From the IMG/VR virus record IMGVR_UViG_3300030103_000982, positions 4,364 to 27,964 of that record: a stretch of 23,601 nucleotides of DNA; one strand, given 5' to 3'. Positions 14,089 to 21,694 of this stretch are shown here, one piece after another. The DNA comes from a virus. The position numbers and the translations under genes are program-made. A model generated the notes under the pieces. It saw only the letters and a list, made by a program, of their open reading frames with translations, had not been told where the DNA came from and searched no databases. Every line of letters starts with the position of its first letter. Position 1 is the first letter of the stretch.

Positions 14089-14939
14089 GCTTTTCTCCTT
14101 TCTAATTTTACGTACTGAACCATTCTAGGTTCTTTAGCTTGAGACACCTGTGAAGGTAACTCTTCGAGAGTTTCCCAACAGTCTTGTCTGTATGAACAAA
14201 ATGTACAGTTTTTACTTAAAACCATGTTACCTGTAGGTTTACCTCTAAAAGTTTCAGGCTCAGGTTCAAAGCATCGTACTAACTTGTCTGACTCTGCAGA
14301 CTTTATATTCTTTTTGATTTTATCAATCTCTTTGTTCATCTCTATGTGAGCAGGAACATACTTAAATTGACCATTCGCTTTATTGACAACCCACCAACCA
14401 CCTGCCTTTTTGTTAGAGGCTTTTGCGTAACCTGCGAGTTGTCCTACATAACCAAAGCTATCGCCTGAATGTAAAGTCTCATAAGAATCAAACTTATATT
14501 TGTATGACCAATCAGATGCCGACTTGATATCATCAACTGCATCATTCATAACTAAATCATACGTACCTGATATAGTATTATTTTTATCAATGTCAAGAGA
14601 TACAGTATCACTATCTTCAAAGTCTACTTTAGCTGACCTAAGAATAGCTTTGAACACAGCCTCAACTATATCTCCTATCATCATATTCATAACAAATGTA
14701 GTAGGTCTAGGTATCGCTGTCTCAGGTTTATTCTTCTCATACCATAGCTGACAAGAGGGTCTACCAATATTTGACATGCGAAACCTAAAATCCGTATCCC
14801 TTTTTGAGTTGAACTGACGATTCAGTGCATCCTTTATATCAGATGCTACCTGCTCAATAGTCTCAGAACTCATAGCAGTCTCACCCTTACTTGCATTTTG
14901 TAAGTATTGATGAATCATCATTTCAGCAGGGTGGTTCAT
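14085..14939 (-). CDS. Cas4/RecB-type PD-(D/E)XK exonuclease with Fe-S cluster, 284 aa
   Basis: The RecB-family nuclease core is visible: E93 (MIGDIVEAVF), D128 (SGTYDLV), D137-x-K139 (DDIKSAS) and the Q167-x3-Y171 motif (GQLAGYAKA). Four cysteines in the AddB/Cas4 arrangement, C63 then C245-x2-C248-x5-C254, should bind a 4Fe-4S cluster that ties the two ends of the domain together. Enzymes of this family degrade DNA ends; in T7-like phages the same position holds the gp6 exonuclease, so this is probably its functional counterpart, working next to the SSB, polymerase and endonuclease I. Starts in TAATG with the SSB stop, with GAGG eight bases upstream. Confidence 0.9.
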   Translation of the reverse strand: MNHPAEMMIHQYLQNASKGETAMSSETIEQVASDIKDALNRQFNSKRDTDFRFRMSNIGRPSCQLWYEKNKPETAIPRPTTFVMNMMIGDIVEAVFKAILRSAKVDFEDSDTVSLDIDKNNTISGTYDLVMNDAVDDIKSASDWSYKYKFDSYETLHSGDSFGYVGQLAGYAKASNKKAGGWWVVNKANGQFKYVPAHIEMNKEIDKIKKNIKSAESDKLVRCFEPEPETFRGKPTGNMVLSKNCTFCSYRQDCWETLEELPSQVSQAKEPRMVQYVKLERRKA

Positions 14940-15844
14940 TAAGCTACCTCATCATCAATATCAATGAACTCATCTACAGTCTGCATATCATCTTTGCTGA
15001 TATCATCCTTCGCTTTCATATCCCACTCGTTAATTATGTAAGAGTTATAGTTCTCAATCCAAGAAATAAAATTGGAAAACATCTCTTGGTCTTTGTCATC
15101 GAGAGTAACAGCATTAATCAAATCGAGACTAGCTGTAGGTAGATAAAAAGAATTACCATTTGGTAGCTTTCTTTCTTCAGTATTCAAAGCTATCGTATGC
15201 TGAACAGGTAACTTCTTCATCTGTGCTAACTTAGCGAAAGGAATACCTAAAGTCTTGAAGGCATCTCTATTATCTATCTCCCATATAAAAGGATGAGCAC
15301 TTGTATCTAAAGAGTTACCCTTTTCATCTGTAGGTTTATCTAACTCAATAGTACCAAAGATAACACGAACACGTTTGATTTGCTTTATCAAATCCTGTGT
15401 GGCTACAGGTAAAGCCTGAAAGTCTTTTATCCAACCTGAAGGTTTACCACAATTAAAACCACCCTGATTATCTTTCAAATCTATATTAAGATTATCAGCC
15501 ATAATAGTCTTATGATAAATACCCATAGGGTCTCCTGCCTTTGCAGACATATTCTTCACAAATCTTTTGTACATAAATCTTTGTACAAAGGGTCTTATCT
15601 TGGCTGACTTAGAGTAGAATATATTCTCATCAGGAACATCTAACTTGTATGTTCCCCCTTCTACTACTTCCACATTAACATTCTTACCATTGACTTCTGC
15701 CTCGCCCATGATAGGTGAATGATTAATCTTTAATCTAGGAAGATTGTTTGTCTTCCCATCACTGCTAGTGCCTTCATTAGCAATACCCATTGCCTTAGCC
15801 ATAGCATTATAATTGTTAGTATCTATTGTAACTAAATTACTCAT
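14939..15844 (-). CDS. Putative single-stranded DNA-binding protein, 301 aa
   Basis: Lies between polymerase and exonuclease, where T7-like phages encode gp2.5, and ends in a strongly acidic tail (VDEFIDIDDEVA) as phage ssDNA-binding proteins do. The body is beta-rich with basic segments (QRFMYKRFVKNM). An OB fold cannot be confirmed by eye. The acidic tail would bind polymerase and helicase. Good AGGAG upstream, and a near-consensus promoter sits 30-60 bases before the ATG, so high expression is likely, fitting an SSB. Its stop is coupled to the exonuclease start. Confidence 0.7.
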   Translation of the reverse strand: MSNLVTIDTNNYNAMAKAMGIANEGTSSDGKTNNLPRLKINHSPIMGEAEVNGKNVNVEVVEGGTYKLDVPDENIFYSKSAKIRPFVQRFMYKRFVKNMSAKAGDPMGIYHKTIMADNLNIDLKDNQGGFNCGKPSGWIKDFQALPVATQDLIKQIKRVRVIFGTIELDKPTDEKGNSLDTSAHPFIWEIDNRDAFKTLGIPFAKLAQMKKLPVQHTIALNTEERKLPNGNSFYLPTASLDLINAVTLDDKDQEMFSNFISWIENYNSYIINEWDMKAKDDISKDDMQTVDEFIDIDDEVA

Positions 15845-15873
15845 ATGTAATTCTCCTTTCTAAAAGTTTTATT

Positions 15874-15902
15874 GTTATATCACAAAACGTCTTTGGTGTC
15901 AA
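15874..15902 (-). promoter_or_regulatory. Strong sigma70-like promoter for the SSB gene
   Basis: On the - strand TTGACA (15902-15897), a 17-base spacer, TATAAC (15879-15874), with TGA immediately before the -10 (extended -10). Matches 6/6 and 5/6. It overlaps the last codons and stop of the polymerase gene. Predicted start near 15867 gives a leader of about 23 bases containing AGGAG. Confidence 0.75.
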
Positions 15903-17892
15903 GCCAATTATTACCTATTTTTGCCTCTAGTAATAATGGAACATTCAAAGATATTGCAAACTGTTGCTCTATAAGAGCCTTCATGGTATTATTTATATTC
16001 TTTATAAGAGAGATAACAGTATCTATCTCATCAGGGTGTACATCAATAACGATAGAATCGTGTACACTATTTACAACTTTAGATTGTAATACTTCTAACT
16101 TCTTCGCTATGTGTGTAAGTATAAGAGGTACAATATCAGCAGTAGCGAATGACTGCACAGGATAGTTCTTTATCTGCGTGAAGTGAGAAACAGAACCATC
16201 TCTGCGTCTTACTACATCAGGGAAACTAAACTCTCTGCCTGATGGTATTCTAACCTTACCTGTATTCATAACTTCTTTAGCCAATTTGGAGTGCCATAGT
16301 GCGATTCCTTTATACTTTTCCGTGAAGTGTTTGTAATATGTAGCCTGAGAAGGTGTCCTGCCAAATCCTGTTGCTCCATACAAGGGAGCAAACGTGTGTG
16401 CCTTCGCCTCTTGCCTAGATGTTTTTTCGCCTGCATCACTAATAATACGAGCAGTATAACTATGCACATCAAATCCATCTTCTATCTCCTTCATAGCAAT
16501 CTTGTCTTGTGATAGGTATGCTGATACTCTAAACTCTAATTGAGCAAAGTCTGCCTCAAGTATCTGTCCACCCTTCCAACGTGATATAAACACCTTCTTC
16601 ACAGGGAATGTACCACCTCTAGGCATATTCTGCATGTTAGGGTCAGCACCACTAAATCTTCCTGTAGAAGTTCGATGCTGTAACAACCTAACATGTAGCT
16701 TACCATCAGGCTTGATATGTGTGTTGATACCTTCAACAAAAGATGAAAGGTATGTATCAAGTGCTGATAGTCTCTGTAAGTCCGTAAGAAAGTTCATTGC
16801 GTCTGTCATATTCTTTTGTTTAGCTATACCATGTAACATAGCTAGATTAGTTTTGTTTACACTAAATCCATTAGCACTGACCCACTTCGCAGTAGGAGCA
16901 TTGAACTTTAATCCTGCAATAATCTTATTAGGTACAAATAAATATCCAACTGCATCACAATCACTACATTTTGTAGGTTTAGCAAAGGGTGTACCATCTT
17001 TTCTAGTCTTTCTGTAGTAGCCTGTGCCTACACAACTTGAACACTGCTCTGCTCTTGTCTTGTACACAATGTCAGAGTTTTGCCCTATCGCATGTCTGTA
17101 GTCAGACTTATCCATGTATGGAGTAAAACTGTTTGCCCACATAGTCTTGTCGTGTGGCTTTCTACTGTATATCACCCAAGACATCTGCTCAGGACTATTA
17201 AGATTGATAGGTGTATCTCCCATCAACTCTTTGACTTGTCTGTTTAAACGTATCTCTATATCTGACTTCTCTTTCTCAAACTCACTACGAACTTCATCTA
17301 ACTTATCCTTATCTACATGAAATCCATTCTGATATATTCTAGCTAGAGTGATTGCAACCTTATTTGTAAGGACAACTGTATCCATCAAACTTGCATACTC
17401 TGTGGTATTGAGTTTTCTGTATATGACATCAGATAACTCTTGGGTAGCACGTAAGTCTGCAGACAGATAGTCTGCTAACTCTTGTGGTGGTATCTCATCA
17501 ATAGGAACTTTGTTAGCAAAGTATTCCTTCATGGTATCTTGCTTTTTAGTATCAAGGTCATATCGAATAGCACATGCCTCAAGCGATAGAGGTTGCTTGT
17601 TACCTCTCTGCAATACATACTCTCCAAGCATTGTATCAAAAACAGAACCATTGTACGTAAAGCCACACTCCCACAACCACAGTAAGTCGTGTACAATATT
17701 ATGTCCTATCAGGATTGTAGCATCATCTAGTAACTTTTGCACTCCACTAAAGTCATCTCTAAACAAATACTCTTCGCCTTTATCTGTCAGACATCCAACC
17801 ATCACTAACTTATTACTAGCCTCGAATGGGTCGAGATGTAACTTACCATCTCTGTGTGTAACTGTGTTCTCTACATCAAGAGTTAACTTCAT
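15880..17892 (-). CDS. Family A DNA polymerase with 3'-5' exonuclease and zinc-finger insertion, 670 aa
   Basis: Replicative polymerase of the T7/PolI class. Exonuclease residues are D6 and E8, N65 and D69 (GHNIVHD), and Y142-x3-D146. Polymerase motif A is D448 (EADFAQLEFR), motif B is R493-x3-K497-x3-F501-x3-YG, and motif C is H611-D612 (NSVHDS). F501 matches E. coli F762. Between the exonuclease and the palm, C284-x2-C287 (CSSCVGTGYY) and C309-x2-C312 (CSDCDAVGYL) form a DnaJ-like CxxCxGxG zinc finger, near where T7 polymerase carries its thioredoxin-binding loop. From memory, this insertion is known in HMO-2011-type phages. ATGA overlap with helicase. The stop overlaps the SSB promoter. 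Confidence 0.95.
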   Translation of the reverse strand: MKLTLDVENTVTHRDGKLHLDPFEASNKLVMVGCLTDKGEEYLFRDDFSGVQKLLDDATILIGHNIVHDLLWLWECGFTYNGSVFDTMLGEYVLQRGNKQPLSLEACAIRYDLDTKKQDTMKEYFANKVPIDEIPPQELADYLSADLRATQELSDVIYRKLNTTEYASLMDTVVLTNKVAITLARIYQNGFHVDKDKLDEVRSEFEKEKSDIEIRLNRQVKELMGDTPINLNSPEQMSWVIYSRKPHDKTMWANSFTPYMDKSDYRHAIGQNSDIVYKTRAEQCSSCVGTGYYRKTRKDGTPFAKPTKCSDCDAVGYLFVPNKIIAGLKFNAPTAKWVSANGFSVNKTNLAMLHGIAKQKNMTDAMNFLTDLQRLSALDTYLSSFVEGINTHIKPDGKLHVRLLQHRTSTGRFSGADPNMQNMPRGGTFPVKKVFISRWKGGQILEADFAQLEFRVSAYLSQDKIAMKEIEDGFDVHSYTARIISDAGEKTSRQEAKAHTFAPLYGATGFGRTPSQATYYKHFTEKYKGIALWHSKLAKEVMNTGKVRIPSGREFSFPDVVRRRDGSVSHFTQIKNYPVQSFATADIVPLILTHIAKKLEVLQSKVVNSVHDSIVIDVHPDEIDTVISLIKNINNTMKALIEQQFAISLNVPLLLEAKIGNNWLDTKDVL

Positions 17893-19112
17893 GCCTCGTA
17901 CCTCGCTGTTATATAATCAAGTTCGCAATGAACTGTACCATGCCAACCTGTCAACTTATTCTTGACTACGTTTAAATGTCTCTGTGCATCTTCTTCGTCT
18001 TGACCCTCTACTTGTGGATTCTTAGCTATCAATATCATCAAATCAGCCTCGGCAGCTTTACCTGTACGACTGCCTTCCATCATAGCTTGGTTAAGAATAA
18101 CCTTGCCCTCTGCCTCTGCTGACAACTGCGACATATACAATACAGCACAGTTGTATGTCTTAGCTATCTGCCTTGCGTGTATGGCATTAGCTTTGAGTGC
18201 CTCATCATGCCTTGCAAATCCTGCAGTAGTAGCAAACTTATCTCCCATGTCAAGCACGAGTATGTCAGGCTTTTCTGCTTTGCATACACTCTCGACCCAA
18301 GCCATGTCTCTGTTTGATGCATCTCTAATCCTGATGTTCTCAAAGACAGGCTTGTACTTTTGTAGTGCTGTCTCTTTATTCTTTGTAATATCACTAATCT
18401 TCATACCTGTAGATGCAGTCAAGTAACGTACACCAACTCTGTGATAACTTTCTTCGTTACAGAGTATGATACACTTTGCACCTTGATGAGCAAAGCCATT
18501 AGGACTAGCAATCAAACTCGCATGGAAAGATGTCTTACCTGTATTAGGTCTAGCACCTATCTCAACGAGATGACCTGCATTGATACCATCAACTTTACGT
18601 GTGAGACTTGGAATATTGAATGACCATCTAGCCTCTAAGTCATTCTTCTCAAGCAGAGTATCAATAGTAATGTCATCCCACTCAATATTAAGATTGGGTG
18701 TAAAGTCATCTGCATACAACTCAAGAATATTTCTTAGTGGCTCAAGCGAGGACTTAACACCATTGACATAATCAAAACCAAGATTAGCAATATCCTCGCC
18801 AACAACTTGTTGGAATAGTTTGGATAGCACCTCTTGGGCAATGTCTTCTCCAAGTGGTACTTCCTTCTTTATTGTGTTGAACAGTGATGAGTAAGCCTGC
18901 TTTTGTGCAGTAGTCATAGATGCATTATTTGCTAGGAACAAAGCCTCTATCTCATCAGGGGTAACTGTTCTCTCATATCTATTGATTGCTTGGTCAAGTG
19001 CCTGTTTAATCTTACGCACATCTTTACTAAACAATCTGTCAGGACACTTTGCACCTCTATGTGCATCATAGAATGGCTTGTCCATCAAACTTCGTATTAA
19101 TGATAATTCCAT
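17889..19112 (-). CDS. DnaB-type replicative helicase, 407 aa
   Basis: RecA-fold hexameric helicase unwinding DNA at the phage fork. Walker A is GARPNTGKT (186-194), the catalytic Glu is E220 (CNEES), Walker B is DILVLD (283-288), Q329 (MSQLS) is the motif H3 glutamine, and the H4 region with KNKLTGW is near 384-390. Residues 1-150 are a helical N-domain that replaces the primase half found in T7 gp4. The primase is a separate gene immediately upstream, five bases away, with AAAGGAG across its stop. The end overlaps the polymerase start by four bases, keeping the replisome genes in one coupled block. Confidence 0.9.
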   Translation of the reverse strand: MELSLIRSLMDKPFYDAHRGAKCPDRLFSKDVRKIKQALDQAINRYERTVTPDEIEALFLANNASMTTAQKQAYSSLFNTIKKEVPLGEDIAQEVLSKLFQQVVGEDIANLGFDYVNGVKSSLEPLRNILELYADDFTPNLNIEWDDITIDTLLEKNDLEARWSFNIPSLTRKVDGINAGHLVEIGARPNTGKTSFHASLIASPNGFAHQGAKCIILCNEESYHRVGVRYLTASTGMKISDITKNKETALQKYKPVFENIRIRDASNRDMAWVESVCKAEKPDILVLDMGDKFATTAGFARHDEALKANAIHARQIAKTYNCAVLYMSQLSAEAEGKVILNQAMMEGSRTGKAAEADLMILIAKNPQVEGQDEEDAQRHLNVVKNKLTGWHGTVHCELDYITARYEA

Positions 19113-19117
19113 GTTGG

Positions 19118-19891
19118 TTACTCCTTTGGGGTTAATAATTCTAATTGTTTATAGTCTTCTTCTTTCCTGTATTTTAAATCGTCTTGTACTCGTAGTACCT
19201 TAACGTCATTCACATGACCTCGTAATTCTTTCGCAAAAGCTAATGTCTTTGGCAAGGCATCAGGGTCTAAAGCTATTATAGCAGTCGAGAACTGTGAGAG
19301 ATATTTCTTATGTGCCTCAGCTAATGATGTACCCAACACTGCTACCCCAACATATACCTCATTACCTACTGCTACTGCACTCACACAGTCCTCAACAACT
19401 ACTGCCACCCTACCACATCCATGAGTAAAAGGCAAGTTATTTCTTCCATACCTTTTCCATTTGGGTAAACGAGACCCTAGTGCCCTTCCTGTGGCATCAA
19501 CCATTTTATCATCGTGGAGAATAGGAAAGACAACTCTGTCATCTTTCACATCATAAAACAGTTCTATCTTGGACATATCTATACTCCAAGACGCACACCA
19601 AGAAGTGACACTAGGTCTATCCCCATGTGGTAATACGTACTCAGGCAATGTAAAATCATTTACATCATCATCAAGTACACTTGGGTCTATGGCATCCCTT
19701 ATATCTTCTACAGACAGGTGGATACGTGTTGAACCTGATAACTTACAGCTAGACTTGTAACAATTCCACAAGATTCTACCCATATTATTCGTTACTGTAA
19801 AAGTTTTGTATCCATTACAACTAGGACAAGATAATCTTTTAGTCTCTCCTATACCTAACTGTAAATCATTTATATAATTATATATATTCAT
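19118..19891 (-). CDS. DNA primase (zinc finger plus Toprim), 257 aa
   Basis: Makes RNA primers for DNA synthesis. The N-terminal zinc ribbon has C22-x2-C25 and C44-x4-C49, like the primase half of T7 gp4. The Toprim part shows E167 (VVVEDCVSAVAVG), LGTS at 186-189, and D209-x-D211 (ALDPDA), with D237/D238 as the third acidic site. There is no helicase domain, so primase and helicase are split. It starts in an ATGA overlap with the integrase. A strong promoter-like sequence lies just upstream inside the integrase end, which would allow replication genes to be expressed independently of integrase. Confidence 0.9.
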   Translation of the reverse strand: MNIYNYINDLQLGIGETKRLSCPSCNGYKTFTVTNNMGRILWNCYKSSCKLSGSTRIHLSVEDIRDAIDPSVLDDDVNDFTLPEYVLPHGDRPSVTSWCASWSIDMSKIELFYDVKDDRVVFPILHDDKMVDATGRALGSRLPKWKRYGRNNLPFTHGCGRVAVVVEDCVSAVAVGNEVYVGVAVLGTSLAEAHKKYLSQFSTAIIALDPDALPKTLAFAKELRGHVNDVKVLRVQDDLKYRKEEDYKQLELLTPKE

Positions 19892-20811
19892 AATATATCA
19901 TTTTCCCTGTCGGCATTTATAATGCTTATACCATAATTTTTTCTAGTTGTCAATGCATTTTCTGCACTAGCATACGTATTTTTCATGTAAGGCTTTACAC
20001 TATTAGGATTAGCATGACCTGTAACAGACATAATCTGACCCATAGAAACTCCTGCCTCAACCATCTCTGTAGTTCCTGTCCTACGTAAATCAGCTATTCT
20101 AAGCTCGTTAGGTAAGCCACAGAGCCTCATAACCCTTCTTGCTATCTTGGACAACCTATAAAGAGTATAAGGCTTGTATGAGCCTCTAATCGCCTTTGGA
20201 CAGGGTGCAACATATTCTTGGAATCCATAGTCATTCTTTTGTTGACTTAACATTTCAAGTAATTCATCACTAATTGGTAGGTGTACAACTGCTCTTCGCT
20301 TAGATTGTTGCAAATTTAACACACGATTATCAAAATCTATGGAAGTAAACTTCAAATTTCGCATGTCTCCTACTCGTTGACACCATTCGTATGCCATTTG
20401 CACTATCAAACCCATACTTCTGTACTTAAAATCAGCATAAGCATAGTCAAGAAATTGACAAACCTGTTCTTTTGACCATACTACTTTGCGAGGTTGTGTT
20501 GGTTTACGTTTGAAAGTAGAGAAAGGGTTAGTCTCTGCGTACTCCATTTCCATTGCGAATCCAAAAAGTCTTCGTGAAACAGAGCAAGTATAGTTTGCCA
20601 TAGGAATACCTCTTTTTAGCCATATTTCATAGGCACGTCTACACATACCACCTGTTAATTTAGTTAGATTGACAGAGCCAAGTTTTTTGGTGTCTATGAT
20701 AGTAGTAGACATGACACCTAAGAAATACTTATAATCTACTTTAGATTTATCTGATAACATATTGAAATCACTAGATAAATAATACTCATCAATCAACTTA
20801 TTTATTTTCAT
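19888..20811 (-). CDS. int: Tyrosine recombinase/integrase, 307 aa
   Basis: Two-domain tyrosine recombinase: SAM-like core-binding domain (about 1-105) and catalytic domain (about 110-290). Catalytic residues: R146 (CQRVGDMRNL), K171 (QQSKRR), R243 (ADLRRTG), H266 (TGHANP) and nucleophile Y275 (VKPYMKN). The usual histidine two residues ahead of the DLRR core is Ala (A240), a replacement tolerated in some members. GGAAGG lies ahead of the ATG. It implies integration into a host chromosome or resolution of phage DNA. No attP-like tRNA fragment is seen next to it, and no repressor is in the window. It overlaps the primase start. Confidence 0.92.
   Translation of the reverse strand: MKINKLIDEYYLSSDFNMLSDKSKVDYKYFLGVMSTTIIDTKKLGSVNLTKLTGGMCRRAYEIWLKRGIPMANYTCSVSRRLFGFAMEMEYAETNPFSTFKRKPTQPRKVVWSKEQVCQFLDYAYADFKYRSMGLIVQMAYEWCQRVGDMRNLKFTSIDFDNRVLNLQQSKRRAVVHLPISDELLEMLSQQKNDYGFQEYVAPCPKAIRGSYKPYTLYRLSKIARRVMRLCGLPNELRIADLRRTGTTEMVEAGVSMGQIMSVTGHANPNSVKPYMKNTYASAENALTTRKNYGISIINADRENDIL
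19925..19953 (-). promoter_or_regulatory. Strong sigma70-like promoter for the primase-helicase-polymerase block
   Basis: On the - strand TTGACA (19953-19948), a 17-base spacer, TATAAG (19930-19925), with TGG just before the -10 (extended -10). Matches 6/6 and 5/6. It lies in the last codons of the integrase; the predicted start near 19918 gives a leader of about 27 bases to the primase ATG. Confidence 0.7.
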
Positions 20812-20829
20812 ATTACACCTTCCATTATT

Positions 20830-21078
20830 CTATGCCACATTTTTCTTTCCTCTCTTTACAAATTTATAATCTCTCCATCTGTCTGCATAACTATGCTCAC
20901 ACTTAGGTAGTTCTAAGTTAAATATGTCTGCTAGTATAAATTCTAAGCTAGGTAATTCAACTACTGTGTGGTAGTCTAAAGGCATACCCTCATTAATATT
21001 ATTAACTATATCTTTCAAATTATTAATTTGTTTTAGTAATCTTTCTTCTTGTACTTCTGTAAGTTTAATCGTTGTCAT
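20830..21078 (-). CDS. Small hypothetical protein, 82 aa
   Basis: Starts MTTIKLTEVQEERLLKQINN at 21078, chosen because AAGGAG lies directly upstream; a longer frame starting at 21129 lacks this. Helical N-terminal half, acidic middle, and a basic, aromatic C-terminus (YADRWRDYKFVKRGKKN). Lies between the CD-x-HVVKM protein and the integrase with a 16-base gap on the upstream side. No family recognised. The size and charged tail would suit a small regulatory or DNA-binding protein, for example an excisionase, but no helix-turn-helix is clear and I do not assign one. Confidence 0.65.
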   Translation of the reverse strand: MTTIKLTEVQEERLLKQINNLKDIVNNINEGMPLDYHTVVELPSLEFILADIFNLELPKCEHSYADRWRDYKFVKRGKKNVA

Positions 21079-21094
21079 TTTACTTCTCCTTTTA

Positions 21095-21694
21095 TTATCT
21101 ATGTCCATACGATTCTGCATTTGACCCACGTGCTACTACACAACCTAGTGGTGCTATGTCACAGTTAGGGTAACTAAAACAGGCTATATGTTTATCTTCT
21201 TCATAAAACCAATCAGGTCTTTCTGTATATTTATATCTTGCAAATTTCATTTTGTCAACAATATAAAATGACCTATATGCTTGTATGGGAAAGTCCTCAT
21301 CTGTTTTTAATTCATCATGCCCACTAAAACATTGTGGGTGTGGTGTTATAGATGTCGTAGTGTCAGGTATATATTCTGCACCTAGAACGATTGCATCATA
21401 GTGTTTACTTGCACCATGAGTTTTGTTGTATCGCTTAGTATATTCCTGTAGCATTGCAATATACAAGTTGGTTGCCCACATATAATTCATGCGACATTCC
21501 ATTGCCCATAGTGTACAAGGATGTTTTTGATGTACAGGTTTATACAAATTTTTTTCCTCTGCATAACTAGGTGCATGATGCCATAGTGCAGTACACAACA
21601 TCTGTGCCTCTTCTAGTGGCATCTTGACTACGTGTTGGTCACATAGAGATGATGCAATCTTTTGTGGTGTATCTTCTATAAGAAATCTATTCAT
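21095..21694 (-). CDS. Conserved phage CD-x-HVVKM family protein, 199 aa
   Basis: Begins MNRFLIEDTPQKIASSLCDQ; the signature C18-D-Q-H21-V-V-K24-M is followed by a helical body with HPCTLW near 55-62 and an aromatic C-terminal half (YRSFYIVDKMKFARYKY). This is a widespread uncharacterised phage family, sometimes labelled pyrimidine-dimer-glycosylase-like because T4 endonuclease V also has a DQH near its N-terminus; I regard that link as weak. The start at 21694 is fixed by AAGGAGGAG. A longer frame begins at 21739, inside the membrane protein gene. The first eight bases overlap the preceding gene. A promoter candidate lies inside this gene. Confidence 0.75.
   Translation of the reverse strand: MNRFLIEDTPQKIASSLCDQHVVKMPLEEAQMLCTALWHHAPSYAEEKNLYKPVHQKHPCTLWAMECRMNYMWATNLYIAMLQEYTKRYNKTHGASKHYDAIVLGAEYIPDTTTSITPHPQCFSGHDELKTDEDFPIQAYRSFYIVDKMKFARYKYTERPDWFYEEDKHIACFSYPNCDIAPLGCVVARGSNAESYGHR
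21230..21258 (-). promoter_or_regulatory. Sigma70-like promoter upstream of the 82-aa gene and integrase
   Basis: On the - strand TTGACA (21258-21253), a 17-base spacer, TATAAA (21235-21230). Matches 6/6 and 5/6. It lies inside the CD-x-HVVKM gene. The predicted start near 21223 would transcribe the 82-aa gene and integrase. Confidence 0.6.

Noticed and set aside
14568-14596. TTGACA on the - strand inside the exonuclease gene
   Set aside because: The -10 region is ATATCA at 17 bases (TATATC at 16), too weak.
16309-16337. ATTACA-N17-TATAAA on the - strand inside the polymerase gene
   Set aside because: The -35 has two mismatches and there is no gene start nearby; probably chance in AT-rich DNA.
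16634-17017. + strand frame opposite the polymerase gene
   Set aside because: The polymerase motifs on the - strand are certain, so this is a shadow.
18231-18253. TTGACA on the - strand inside the helicase gene
   Set aside because: No -10-like sequence at 16-18 bases.
20790-20860. attP or tRNA fragment beside the integrase
   Set aside because: The short gaps next to int show no cloverleaf, no T-loop and no conserved tRNA 3' end.
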